A stretch of DNA of 64,000 bases from Cafeteria roenbergensis. Taxonomy: Eukaryota > Sar > Bigyra > Bicosoecida > Cafeteriaceae. This document shows positions 1 through 11,396 of this stretch, piece after piece. The translations under genes and the position numbers were made by a program. The stretch covers positions 62,001 through 126,000 of the forward strand of contig VLTN01000079.1 in NCBI GenBank assembly GCA_008330645.1. The letters are read 5' to 3'. Numbering within the stretch: the stretch's first letter is position 1; the number at the start of each line of letters is the position of its first letter. The notes beneath the pieces were generated by a model. It was not told the origin of the DNA. It ran no database searches and saw only the letters and a program-made list of their open reading frames with translations.

Positions 1-1197
1 CCGCGCGGGACGCCGAGCTCGTAGTGTCGCCGGCACCGGCACCAGCACCAGCACCCGCATCGGCACCGGCACCGGCTCCAGCACGAGTGCCGTCGTGCCC
101 GCCGTCTGAATCCGTGTCGGGGTCTGCGCTTGACAAGTCCCCCCCGTCAGCGTCGCGGGCCCCTTCCCGGCCGCCCCACGCCCAGGCCGCCTCTGCCGCG
201 GCCTCCGCCGCCTCCGCCATCGCCTCCACTGCGTCCGCTAGCGCCGCTGCGTGATCGGCCGCGTCGCTCAGGCCCTGGCTGGCGTCTCTCATGACGAGGC
301 CCCAGTGCACCCAGTAGCCGCGGAGCACCTGCGTCCCCCAGCCGAAGTCTCGGGCGAAGAAGCGCGCCACTTCCGCCCACTGCGGCCGCAGGAGGGGTGT
401 ACGGGGGTGTATGGGGGGGAAGGGGGGGGGGGGGGGGGGGGGGCGTTGGAGGGTGAGGGGGGGGCGGCGGCTCCGCCGGAACCGGTGCGGAGCATGGCTG
501 GCTGCGCAGTGGATTGCCACGGCTAGGGCGCCATCCGCAATTACAACTTCGGTTTATAGTTGAAGCGACTCACCTTCGCGTGGCTAGCCTCCCAGCGAAG
601 TCCGGGGTTGATTGCCTCCGGCGCTGCCCGGCGCGGCTTCATGGCTCGGTCGTAGGGAATACCGGTTGGACGAGGGGGATCCGGCGCAGCAGCATCGGCG
701 CCAGCACCCTCGTCCGACCGCGAGGCACCAGCGGCGCCAGCGGCGGCGCCAGCAGCGGCACCAGCAGCGGCACCAGCGGCGGCGCCAGCGGAAGCAGCTC
801 CAGAAGCAGGGTCCGCGTCGCCGTCGCCGTCTCCGGCTCCAGCAGCGGCTGCCCCATCACCACTTGGGCTAGGCCCATCGTCCTCGCCGTCGTGGTTCGG
901 CGCTGCCGGCTCCGCATCATCCCCAGAAGGGCTTGCGGGCGGTTGTTCCGCGGCTTGAGGGCTTGATTCGCCGTCCCCCGCTGCGCCATCGGCACTGGCA
1001 TCGTCGACCGGCGCGTCGCCTACGCCGTCCTCGTCAGCTCCCGCGCCACCAGCCGCAGCCGGAGCGCCTGTGGCGCTGTCCCCGGGGTTTCCGGAAGCGT
1101 GCTCAGAGCCAGCTTGGTCGCTGTCGGCACTCGGAGCCGGCGCAGGCGCTGGGGCCGGATCCGACGCCACGGGGGCTGGGGAATCGGTGTCTGCCAT
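1..1197 (-). CDS. Unrecognised alanine-rich protein, 5' part of gene (two exons, runs off the left edge)
   Basis: Exon 1 is 1197-574 (208 codons from ATG at 1197). It is acidic and Ala/Pro/Gly-rich with (AGAA)n runs and ends WEASHAK before a GTGAGT donor at 573. Exon 2 starts at 379 after a GCGGCCGCAG acceptor and continues in phase 0 (WAEVARFFARDFGWGTQVLR...) to base 1 without a stop. The intron (573-380) holds a pure G run at 422-443. The start of exon 2, with many aromatic residues and few gaps, is the only globular-looking part; beyond it the protein becomes Ala/Glu-rich and then a (Gly-Ala)n tract. I recognise no family. It shares a 304-bp divergent region with the TRM5 gene, so the two may share a promoter. 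The splice is inferred from consensus and frame. Confidence 0.6.
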
Positions 1198-1501
1198 GGG
1201 AAACCGGCGCGAGCAAGGACGGGAAAGCTTGGCGTGGACAGCGAGGTTGCTCTTGAGGCTGCAAGTGCAGCAGCCTCTGTTTGTCGGAGCTCAAATACTC
1301 GAGGCCACGACGCCAGCTCTGCCGGCCGGTCGCCGACCACACAAGCAAAGGGCGGCACGGACCGGCCCACTGTGTGGCTGGGCCTGCACTGCGCCGACAC
1401 CCCGCCAGTGTATGCGGGCAGCGCTGCTGTCCCATTCCGCCGCCGTTCTCGCCCGCCCCCTTGCCCACCCGGCGCCGGCAGTCGTCTGCGCGATTTCTCG
1501 A
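1198..1501. promoter_or_regulatory. Divergent intergenic region between the left-edge gene and TRM5
   Basis: These 304 bases separate two head-to-head start codons (1197 minus, 1502 plus). The frame of TRM5 stays open upstream, but the Trm5-like sequence begins only after 1502. I see no TATA box and no other gene. The role as a bidirectional promoter is inferred from position only. Confidence 0.4.
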
Positions 1502-3335
1502 ATGGCGTCCTCGTCCTCGCCGCCCAAGCCCGATGCCCTCATCGACCCGTCCACCGTCCCCGACCCGGCCACGTACGTCAAGCGCACTGCTGTGGTGTCA
1601 GTAACCGTGCCTGGCCGCTGCGTGGGCGGTCTGACCGCGGCGCTGGGCGACGCTCTGTACGGCCGCTCCGAGGCCTTCACCGTGCGCCACATCATCCCGA
1701 CGGCGCCCGCGGAGCAAGCGGAGTGGGAGGCGGCCGCCAACTTTGCGCCGCCCAAGTCTGCGCTGGCTGCGCAAGCCAAGGGCGCCAACACTGCAGGCGC
1801 AGGATCGGCACCCGCCGGAGCTGGGTCCGGCGCAGGTTCGGCCGCCAGCCGGCCCCGCCGAGGAGCGCCCGTGCTCCGCACTGTCATGCTAGCGCCCTCA
1901 TTCGCGCCTGCCCCGGCGTGGGCAGTGCCCCACGAGGCCACGGCTGACCAGCCCGTCGCTGCCGCTGACGCACACGGCAGCGCAGCTGCTGCCGCCCCCA
2001 GCGGCTCTGCCCGCGACGGCTCTGCTGCGCTAGCGGCTCTGCAAGGCCTCCCCGAGGCTGCCCGGACGTTGCTGCTGGGCGCAGCGCCGGCATTCGGACG
2101 GGCTGTCGCCGACGAAACCGCTGCGAACCGCAGCAGCGGCAGCAGCGGCAGCAGCAGCGACGATCACGCTGTGGTGCTTGGCTGGGTGACTCACGGCAGC
2201 GAAGCAGCAGCTGACGGCCCCGCTGGCTCGGCAGATGCAACTTCAACTTCAACTGCAACTGCAACTGTCTTGGAGGCGGCGTCTGAGGCTGCGGCCAAGG
2301 CCATTGCAGCCGCAGCAGCCGGATCTGGCCAGGGCGGGAAGGGCGGCGGAAAGAAACGCCGATCCAAGCGGTCCAAGCATGCTGTCGTTGCCCCAGAGGC
2401 GGCCGTGGTGTCGGTGCGGGTGGTTGAGCGGCGGGCGTCTGACTGCACGCTGTCGCTTTCGGAGCTACTTGACGCCGTTCTGCCCCCTGCCGACGTCGTT
2501 CCTCGTCCGTCGGCGTTTGAAACCGCCGGCCACGTCGCCAGGATCAACCTGGACCCGCAACAGTGGCCGTGGCGCCGAATCATCGGCAGAGCGCTCATCG
2601 CCAGACACGGCGGCATCAGCGTGGTCGTGGCAAAAACCGACTCCATCGGCTCGGAGAGCGTGTTCCGAACCCTGCCGCTCGAAGTGGTCGCGGGGCCCGG
2701 CACCGGCGAGCCGGCAGAGCCGATTTGGATCCAGGTTCGTGAGAGCGACTGCCGCTTCGACCTGGACTACAGGGCTGTTTACTGGAACAGCCGCCTCAGC
2801 TCGGAGCACCGCCGGCTCTCAGACGACCTGGCAGCCGCGGCGATGGACGGATGCAGAGCCGCAGCCGCGGCGGGGGCACCAGCCACGGTCGCTGCGTCTG
2901 GGGGGGCCTCGGTGGCCGACCACGCTGCAAGTGATGGCGCCGTGACTGGCTCCCGGAAGCGCGCCCGATCAGACTCCGCACGCCCTAACTCCGCTCGAAA
3001 GGATGGACCGTCATCGGGGACATCGGAAGGCCCCTCGGGGGTTTCCGCGCAGTCCCCCCTGCCCGATCTGCCTGCCGCCCGTGTTCTGGATATGACGGCG
3101 GGAGTGGGGCCCTTCGCGGTCCCCCTGGCCAAGAGGGGCCTCCGGGTCAGGGCCAACGACCTCAACCCGGCGTCTGTCACCGCCTGCGTGGCCAACGGGC
3201 GCAGAAACGGCTGCGAAACCGCGCTGGCTCCATGGGGTGACGCAGGCGCCGTGGAAGCGCACGCCGACGTCTGCGCGGAGTCACTGGCCAAGGAGGATGA
3301 TCGGAGGGTGGCAGCGGCGGAGGCTACAACCAATC

Positions 3336-3370
<35 letters not shown>

Positions 3371-4300
3371 GGGGCAGGGTCTGACAACAGGCCCCCCATG
3401 TCACTGGAGGAGGCCCTGGCAGCGGAAGCAGACGGCGACGCTTGCGGGGACTCCACTGTCGGCGGCAGCGCCTCCAGCAGCCCAGGCCACGACGGCGCAG
3501 CCGCGGACGCCGCCAGTGACGGCGCGGCTGCCGACGACGATGAGGCAACCACGACCGCCGGCCGCCCCAAGGCAGCCAAGCGCCCCGCCCTAGCGTCCCG
3601 GGCCCCGGTCGAGCGGCTTGCCAAGCACTGGCAGGGCATCCGCGCCGTCAGCGCCGAGGCAGCCGGTGGCTCTGCCGGCGTTGCGCCGCTGCTCTGCTCC
3701 TGTGAGGACGCCGCCGCCGCAGTGCGGCGCGCAGGCGGGACCCTTCCTATCGAGAGCGGCTCTGCCGGTGCGACGTCGGCGGCGTGGCCGTTTGCGGCTG
3801 CGGTGTCGAACCTCCCCGCGAGCGGAGTGCGCCTGCTGAGCTCGTTCCGGGGAGCGATCGACCAAGCGAAGTGGGGCGACTCCCCTCTGCCGCTGATCGT
3901 GACCTACTGCTTTGCGCGGTCGACCGGCACGAATCCCGGCGCCGATGACGTGGCGGACGGCGTGCGGCGCCGCGCGGCCATGGCACTGGACCCAGCCTTC
4001 CACGCCGCCTGCGTGGCGCACGCTGCGGAAACAGCGGCGGCAGCCGCCGCTGCAAGCGGGGGTTCGGCCGGCGGCGCGGAGGTGGCGTCTCTCGCGAGCG
4101 ACCCCTTCGCTCTGCTCGACGACGTCCCCGCCTACGAGCCAGTGGAGGGCGAGCCGGCTCTGCCGGCGTGGGCCGCCGCTGGCGGGTCGGGCGGGGTGAC
4201 CGTTCGGTCGGTGCGAGACGTGTCCCCGCGCAAGCTGATGGTGCGGCTGGACGTGGCCCACCCGCCTGCGGCCCTGGTGCTCTGTCGCCGCCCGCAGTAG
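1502..4300 (+). CDS. TRM5: tRNA (guanine37-N1)-methyltransferase, Trm5 family
   Basis: Class I SAM-dependent enzyme expected to methylate N1 of G37 in tRNA, in cytosol and/or mitochondria; in eukaryotes this also starts wybutosine synthesis. The 932-residue protein shows the Trm5 signatures in order: FETAGHVARINL and IGRALIARHGG near residues 340-370, VYWNSRLSSEHRRL near 430, the SAM-binding MTAGVGPFAVPLAKRG followed by ANDLNPAS near 525-560, and the catalytic-site SNLPASGV near 770. The usual family length is about 450-500; the excess is an Ala/Ser-rich N-terminal third, an acidic Ser-rich insert before the SAM site and a poly-Ser/Ala insert (around 3300-3600) after it. The ATG at 1502 (MASSSSPPK) is chosen because the open frame upstream to 1070 lacks family sequence and overlaps the divergent region. 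No intron is needed. Confidence 0.9.
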
Positions 4301-4789
4301 CGTGCCGGGCCGCTGGTTCAAGGGCCTTCCTCGGCCGCAGGGCGGGCGCGCTGGGGCGGTCCGGCAGTCGCGCTGATGCCGCAGCCTAGCGGGACGCCGC
4401 ACGGGCGCTTTGCGTGGGCGGCGAAGGCGCGCAGACGGCGCCGAGCAGCGCCGGTGGGTGGAGGCCACCCCCGCAATTCACGTGTCCGCACGGCAACGGG
4501 CGCGGGGCGCGTGGGCCAGCCATTGCAACGGCTCGAATGGCGTTGCGCCTCTGTCGGGGAGCTGTGGTCTGGATGCGCAGGTCAAACTTGCACGCTGGGG
4601 CAAAGCCACGCATAGAGAGCAATCCACCCGCACACAAACTGGCACACATACGACTCCAACGGGTCCGGCAGGGGGGGGGTGGGGGGAGGGCGCTGCCGTG
4701 GTTCACAGCACAGCACAGCACAACGTGGTGCGATGCGGCATTGAACAGCGCGGCGGGCTGCGGGGCGCTCCCCATAGCACGCCCTGCCT
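4301..4789. other. Convergent 3' intergenic region
   Basis: This 489-bp gap lies between the 3' ends of TRM5 (plus) and the giant receiver-domain gene (minus). It holds a G-rich run near 4670-4690 and a short CAGCA-type repeat near 4705-4722. Open frames here are short, match nothing and lack splice logic. Both 3' untranslated regions probably lie here. Confidence 0.5.
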
Positions 4790-7700
4790 CTAGCCCCTTC
4801 CGGCAGCGCGGTCTCTGCCCGCCTGCGCATCGTCCGCGGCATCACCGCCGCGACGGGCGCCACCTGCAGCCGATGCTGCAGCGGCGGCCTCGGCCTCGGC
4901 CCGGCGTCTCTCCCTCTTGGCCGCCTCAACCAGTGCCTGCTTCACCGCATCGGCGCCGAACGGCTTGGCGAGGACCAGGTTGAACCCCACCTTCTTGAAG
5001 TGGATCAGGTTGGCTCTGCCGGTCACAGCCGTCATGGCCACCACCGGCACCGGGATCTGACGGCTGCGGATGGCCTCACAGACGGCCACGCCGCCCACGC
5101 GGGCCATCACGATGTCTACAAGAACCACGTCGAAGGGGTTGCCCTCCGCGATGGCTCGCTCCACCTCCTCAACGGCGGTTTCGCCGTCCTCCAGCATGGT
5201 GTAGGTGCAGCCGAGGCGCTCGAGGAAGCGCTTCCCGAGGCGGAGGTTGACGGTTTCGTCGTCGATGAACAGCACCCGCATCGCCAGCTCGTCACGATCC
5301 CCGCGGCGGCCGGCACGACCGCCACGGCCGCGTCGGCTCCGTCCACCCGTGCCGGACGCATCCGCCTCACCCTGGGGCTCTGCCCCAGCAGCAGCAGCGT
5401 CAGCGGCGCCGGCGCCGGCGTCGGCCGCGGGCGCCGCGCGGCCGGCACTGGCAGCGTCTTGGTGGCCGGCCGGCGGTGATGCCTCGCCGGCGGCCGGAGC
5501 AGCGGCTTTGCCCGCGGTTTCAGGGACCGGCCTGGCGTATGCGGCGGCCGATGCCGCGGCCAACCGGCGGGACGATTCGCCGGCGCCCCTGTCCGCGATG
5601 CCGCCCGCGGCGTCGCCAGGAGCAGCCTCTGCGCGGCGGTGGGCCGCAGAGACCTCGTGCACGGCGTGGGGGTGGTGGGCGTGGTCTGCGTCGTCGTCTT
5701 CGGACCGGGCGGTGTCGCGCCCGTCGGCAAACGTGGACGCTGTCATCTCTGTGGCAACGCCCTCGCCGACCACGCCGCCGGTGTGGTCGGCGCCGCGCCT
5801 GGCACCTGCCTCCAGCATCGGGCCTGCGTCGGTCGCCGACGACTCCGAGGCGGAGGCATCCCTGCCTGGGGCGTAGCGTCGCGTGCTTCCCATGCCTGCA
5901 CCGGCGCCGGCGCCGGCGCCGGCTGCTGCGGCCGCCGCAGCTGCGGCGCCGGTGACAGCCATACCGTGGGCCCCGCCAGCGCTGGTCGGGCTGCCGGACC
6001 CGCTGCCGCCTGCGCCGGCCGCCGCCGCCGCGTTGAGGGCCAGCTGGCCATCCCTCACAGCCCCCGCCGCCGCTGCCGATTGGAGGACGGGCCCGCAGAG
6101 GACGACGGAGGCGGCTGCGTCGGCTGCAGCGAGCGCGGCCACGAGCGACTCCGCGGCCTGCCCGGGGCCCGCGCCGAGGGCCCCACCGTCATCCACCAGG
6201 GGCCCCCTGAAGGCGTTGCGCACGCTCTCCCAGTCCGATGCGAAGGTGACAGGCTTTGCAGAGCCCAGCGGGTTCGACCAGAGGGGCGTGACGTCGTCGC
6301 GATGCTGCCCCAGCGGCAGCGGCATCGGCGCCGGCAGCAGCAACCTCCCGCCAGCAGCAGCGGCGGAGCAGATGCGCCGCGACACGGAGTGGCGGCTGAA
6401 CACCCCGGCGGCGCCGTGCACAGCCGCGGCAGGGGAGACGCCCTCCGCCGCGAAGGCTAGAAGCACCGCCGGCGGCAGAGCCGTCATGGCTGGCAGCGCC
6501 GCCGCGGCAGCGGCCAGAGTGACGGCCGGCGCCACGGTAGGCCCCGGCAGGAGCAGGCACGGCCTGGGAGGCGGCAGAAGCGCAGAGCTGTGCGAAGTGG
6601 CCGGGGCTCCCTTCCACAGCCGGGCGGCGACGTCGGCATTGGCCGGCAGAGCCACCCAGCAGGACGGGCCCTTGAGCGCCTCTGCCAGCGCGAGCAGGTC
6701 CTCCTTCGCCTGAGCACCGCCTCGGCTGCCAGGACCGGCAGCGGCGGCGGCAGCTGCGGCCCGCTTCGTGAAGACTGCGGGGATGACTCCCGGCGTGACC
6801 CCGCCCGCACCGCCAGCGAGCTGAGCGAGCGAGGACGCGGACCACGCCGCCTCTGACCCAGGGAGGGCCCCGTCCCAGGGCCCTGTGGGGGCCCATGTCG
6901 CCAGCGTGGGCGAGTCGCTGGCATGCGACGACGCGGCGCCGGCACTCGTGCCTGCAGCTGCGGCAGCTGCAGCCCCGGTGCCGGTGCCTGCCGTGCCAGC
7001 GGCGCCGGCAGCTTCCGCTGCTGCGGCAGCACCACTCGCAGCAGCCGCAGGGGCGGCATCACAGCCCAGCGCGGCGAGGAAGGCGGTTTCACCGGCCCCG
7101 GAGGCCGAGGCAGGGCGAGAGCCTGCAAGTGCGGCCGCAGCAGGTCCAGCCCCCACGGCTCTCAGCGCCCGCGCCAGGGTTGCCCTTGCAGCCAGCATGG
7201 GGTCGGCCCCCGCGCCGCCGCCAGCCTCTGCCGAGGTGACACCATATTTGGCAGCCGCGTCGAGGCGTGAGGACACCGCCGACGCAAAGCCGCCACGGCC
7301 GCCAGAGGCACTGCCGCCAGCACCGGCACCAGCACCAGCACCGGCACCGGCACCGGCACCAGCACCAGAACCAGCAGCGGTGTCGTCAACATCGACCCCA
7401 ACCCAAGCCCCATCGTCGCCGTCGTCGGCGCCGGCGGATTCTCCAGCGCCACCGGCAGCATCCGACACAGCCGACGACGACGACGACGACGGCGACTGCC
7501 CGCCTGATAGCGACCTGGCAGCCAGCGCTGCATCCGCCGTCGAGTCGCCGCGCCAGCGCCAGCCCAGCCCGGCCATGCGGCGCGCAGCTGCCCTGCCGGC
7601 AGAGCCATCGCCCTGCTGGCCGGACGACGATCCTTCCGATCCGGAAGGATCGGCCGACACAACGACAATCCACGCCGGGGTGGCCCTCACAGCGCCCTTG

Positions 7701-10700
7701 GAGCCATCGTCAGCGCCAGCGCCAGCGTCAGCGTCAGCCGCCGTTGCCGCAGCGATTTCCGCGAGCGACGCCCCCGGCCGCGGGAGCATAACTCGGCAGA
7801 GCCGCACGCTGATCGGCGTGGCAGAGCCCGATGCCGTCCCGGTCCAGCCTGCAAGGGCAGAGCCGCAGCGAAGGGCAGAGGATATGGCCGCCTCGACGAC
7901 GGCGGGCCGGGTGTTTCGCAGCTGGGCCTTGGAGGCGGTTGCACTTGCACTTGCACCTGTAGTTGCAGTTGCAGTAGCGCACCCAAGGTCCGTCCTGACC
8001 CACTCATCGAAGGTGACGACGTCGGCGGCACCCCAGGCGCGGACGACGCGGTCGCCGGCGCCGGCGCCAGAGGGGGGCGTTGCGGCGCCGGATGCCGTGG
8101 CTGGGGCTGGGAACGGGTTGGTGTGGCTTCGATGCCCGGCGGGCGATGGGTGTCCGTTGGGCGCAGCGACGGCCTCGAAGAGGCGGGACGAAGTGCGGAG
8201 GAGGGCCCCGAGGTCGATCACGCGAGACGTCGCGATGGCGTCTGACGCCGACGCGGACCGGGAGAGCAACTCCTTGAGAGACGCGATGGAGCGTGGCGCC
8301 GATGCCGCGGTGACGCTTCGCTGACGAGCAGACGACCCCTCGGCGCTGGAAGTGTCCACGCGCGGTCCGGCAGAGCCCTCCGTCGCGGCCGAGGCCGACG
8401 TGTCGTCGGGGTTGCGCCTCGCGCGGGAGTGACGCGACGCGACCCCAGTCACCTGGCCATCAACGGAGTGCTGGTCCCAGCTGGCGGCGTCGTCGTCGGC
8501 GGATGCCGCCTCGACCTGGGAGACGGCAGAGCCAAAGTCGGCCCAGGCAGCCGCGTCGTTGGAGACCAGTGCACGGGCCACGCGCTGCCCCGGGACTGAT
8601 GCGGGGCTGATGGCCGCCGGGGCGTCGGCATCGGCGGAAAGTGATGCCGACGATGATGCCGCTCCGACGTCTCCGCCAGCGCCGCCGCTGCCTCCGCCGG
8701 CAGTCAGCAGGGCCGTGGCGCCACGCTGCAGGCGCCACGCCGGCGCATCCAACGGACACATCGACTGGGACCGGCTCGCCGCCAGCGCGGACGCCTCCGT
8801 GATGGCAGCCCGGGCCCGTGTCAGCGCGACGTCGGCGGCAAGCGCCACCGCCTCGAGCGCCGCGCGAGCACGCAGGGCGGCGGCGCGGCGACGACGACGA
8901 CGAGCCGCGGCGGTTGCAGTTGTGACTGCACCGGCTTCTGCGCCCAGTCCGCCGGCCGACGATGGCTGGGGGGTGATTGGCAGGTCAGAGTCGTCGTCGG
9001 CAGCTGCGGCAGAGCTGGATCCTGCGCTGGCAGAGCCGGCGGCAGAGGCGCCACGGGCTCCAGAGCCGGACCTGGCTGCGGCAACCCGCACGGCGGCCGC
9101 TGCCACCGCCACCAGCCGCTTCAGACCGCGGTGTGCCGCCGAGACGTCGGCGGCAGCTCTGCCGAGCACTGCCTGCGCTGCGCGGTCGGCGAAGGGGTCC
9201 ACCATGCTGGCGCCCATGGTGGCAGAGCCGGCAGAGCTGGCCGTTCCCCTGGTGTCGAGCAGCGACCGTAGCACGGCGCCCACGGCCTCGGAGGCGGACG
9301 CGTCGGCGGCGCGATCCTGCTCGATGGCCTCAGCTGCGGCGCGGCGGGCCGCGGCCTCCTCGTCCTCCTCGTCCTCCTCGTCGCGGCCGCCGTCGCCTTC
9401 CGCGCCGCCGCCGCCGCCGCCGCCGCCAGCGCCATGGGCGTGGTGGCCGCGGCGCTGGTGGGTGTGGCTGCCGCCCTGGCGCCCGTCCAGCTCGTCGCCG
9501 CTGTGGCCGGCCGTGGCGGCGCCGCGCGTCGCAGAGGTCCAGTCCGCGTCAGCTGACATGTCAGCTGGAACGGCTCTGCCAGTGGCTCTTCTTCCGGCAG
9601 CGCCGTACCGCGAGTCGCGTCTCGCGCCCCCGGGTGCGGCCAGGTGACCGGGTTGGGCCGCTTCGTCGAGGCGACGGGCCATATCACGGGAAGCCTTCAC
9701 GTAGTGTACTGCGGCCGCGGCGGCGGCAACCATTGCAGGGGGGAGGATGCCAACGACGCCGGTCCCGGCGTCGCTCACTGCGAGGGGCGGAGACGTCGAC
9801 CAGTCGCCGCCGACGCCAGTGGCGTCGACGTCGGCGCCTGCGATGGCTCGGACCACCGTGGCCGCGGTGGTTGCGGCGATTGCCGACGCGATGGCAGCCA
9901 CCGCGGCGGAAAGATGGGCCGGAACGGCTGAGAGCGTTGCCTGGGAGGCGCCTCTCGCGGACACCTGCACCAGCGCCGCGAGCGCTGCGGCTGCGTCGCC
10001 GGTGGTGGCGGCGGAACGATTGGCCGCCGTGATGCCTGCTGGGAACGACGAGGCGTTGCTCGAAGTTGCCCCGCTGGCAGAGCCACTGTACCCGACGCCA
10101 GAGGCGGCATCGGCAGCGCCTCCCGCCGCAGCCGAGCGACGGGGCACCGATGCCCCTCCAACACCGGCGCCAGCAGCAGCCGCGCCTGGGGCACCGGGCA
10201 TACCGGCCGCCATGCCTGACATTGGCACGTGAGTGCTGGATCCCGCCGTCGAGGCAGCCCGCCTCTCAGCCGCCCCGTCCTGCTGGTGCTGGTGGTGCTG
10301 CTGCTGCGCCGCCTCCGCCTGCTCCGCCGGGTCCTCACCGCGCCTGACGATGAACGAGGGGGGCCGTGCAAAGGCCGCGGGAGAGGTGAGAAGGCCCCCC
10401 GTGGCCGGCACGGGCGCCCCGTCAGGCCCGGTGGGCAGCTGCCACGAGACTCCGGTGCCACCTTCGCTCACGCCGCCCCGGCGACTGGCCGCAAGCTGGC
10501 CCATCGACACCAGGGACCCCCCGCCGAAACCGCCGGATACCCCGGGGTGGCTGGGTGGGCCCATGAAGCCGGCTCTGCCTGCGATTTGGGAGGTCATGCC
10601 GACGTCGCCGATTGACTTGGGCACGTTGCCGCTCGAGGCGCCGCCACGGAACCAAGCCCCACCGCCGCCAGCTGCTGCGCCCGACTGGGGCGTGATTGGG

Positions 10701-11360
10701 AAGCGACGCCCGGCGCTGCTGACAGCAGTGTGGCCACCACCACCACCACCACCACCGCCGGCACCGCCGGCTGCTGCTGCGGCGGCCTGCTCTGCCGCTG
10801 CGAGGAGCCGCTGAAGCTCCTCCACCCGGTAGCGCATGACGGATGCCGACGTCCTGTCTGCAACGGTCTTTTGGTCCAGCTGATAGCGCAGCGACTCCGC
10901 CTGCTCTGCCAGGGGTCTGACCCGGCGGAGCTCTGCCTTGGCTGCCGCGTAGTCCTTGACAAGCTTGGCGTGCTCGAGGCGGGCGGCGGCCTTGCCGGCT
11001 GCCAGGGCGCGCGTGACGGCGGCCTGGCGCCAGGCGTGGAGACGCGCGGTCTCCGAGGGGCGGTCGCCTCGGACGCCCCACTCGAGGCCTGGCGGGCCGC
11101 CGAGGCGCCTGATGGTGGCGAAGAGCGACGCGTCGTGGCCCCGGCGGCGCAGCAGGACCAGGCCGGAGAGCTCTACCCACTGGGACGCCTCGGCCTCTCG
11201 TTCCGGCACGCCCTGGCCGGTGTGGGCCGGCAGGATGTCCCGGCGGAAGCGGAACTCCACGCGGACGTTGCCCGGCGACCGCGCGTCGGCCGACGTCTCG
11301 TGAGGGAAGGCGGCGGCTAGGAGGGCCTGGGCGTCGGCCTCGGCCTCCGCCGCCACGGCT

Positions 11361-11396
<36 letters not shown>

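Noticed and set aside
4790-5290. Bacterial contamination or recent transfer suggested by the receiver domain
   Set aside because: The receiver is fused in frame to a host-style low-complexity protein with the same composition and words as neighbouring genes. Receiver domains are common in protists.
6885-8324. Plus-strand 479-codon frame opposite the giant receiver gene
   Set aside because: Ala/Pro shadow of GC-rich codons; no domain, and the minus-strand frame carries clear motifs across the same region.
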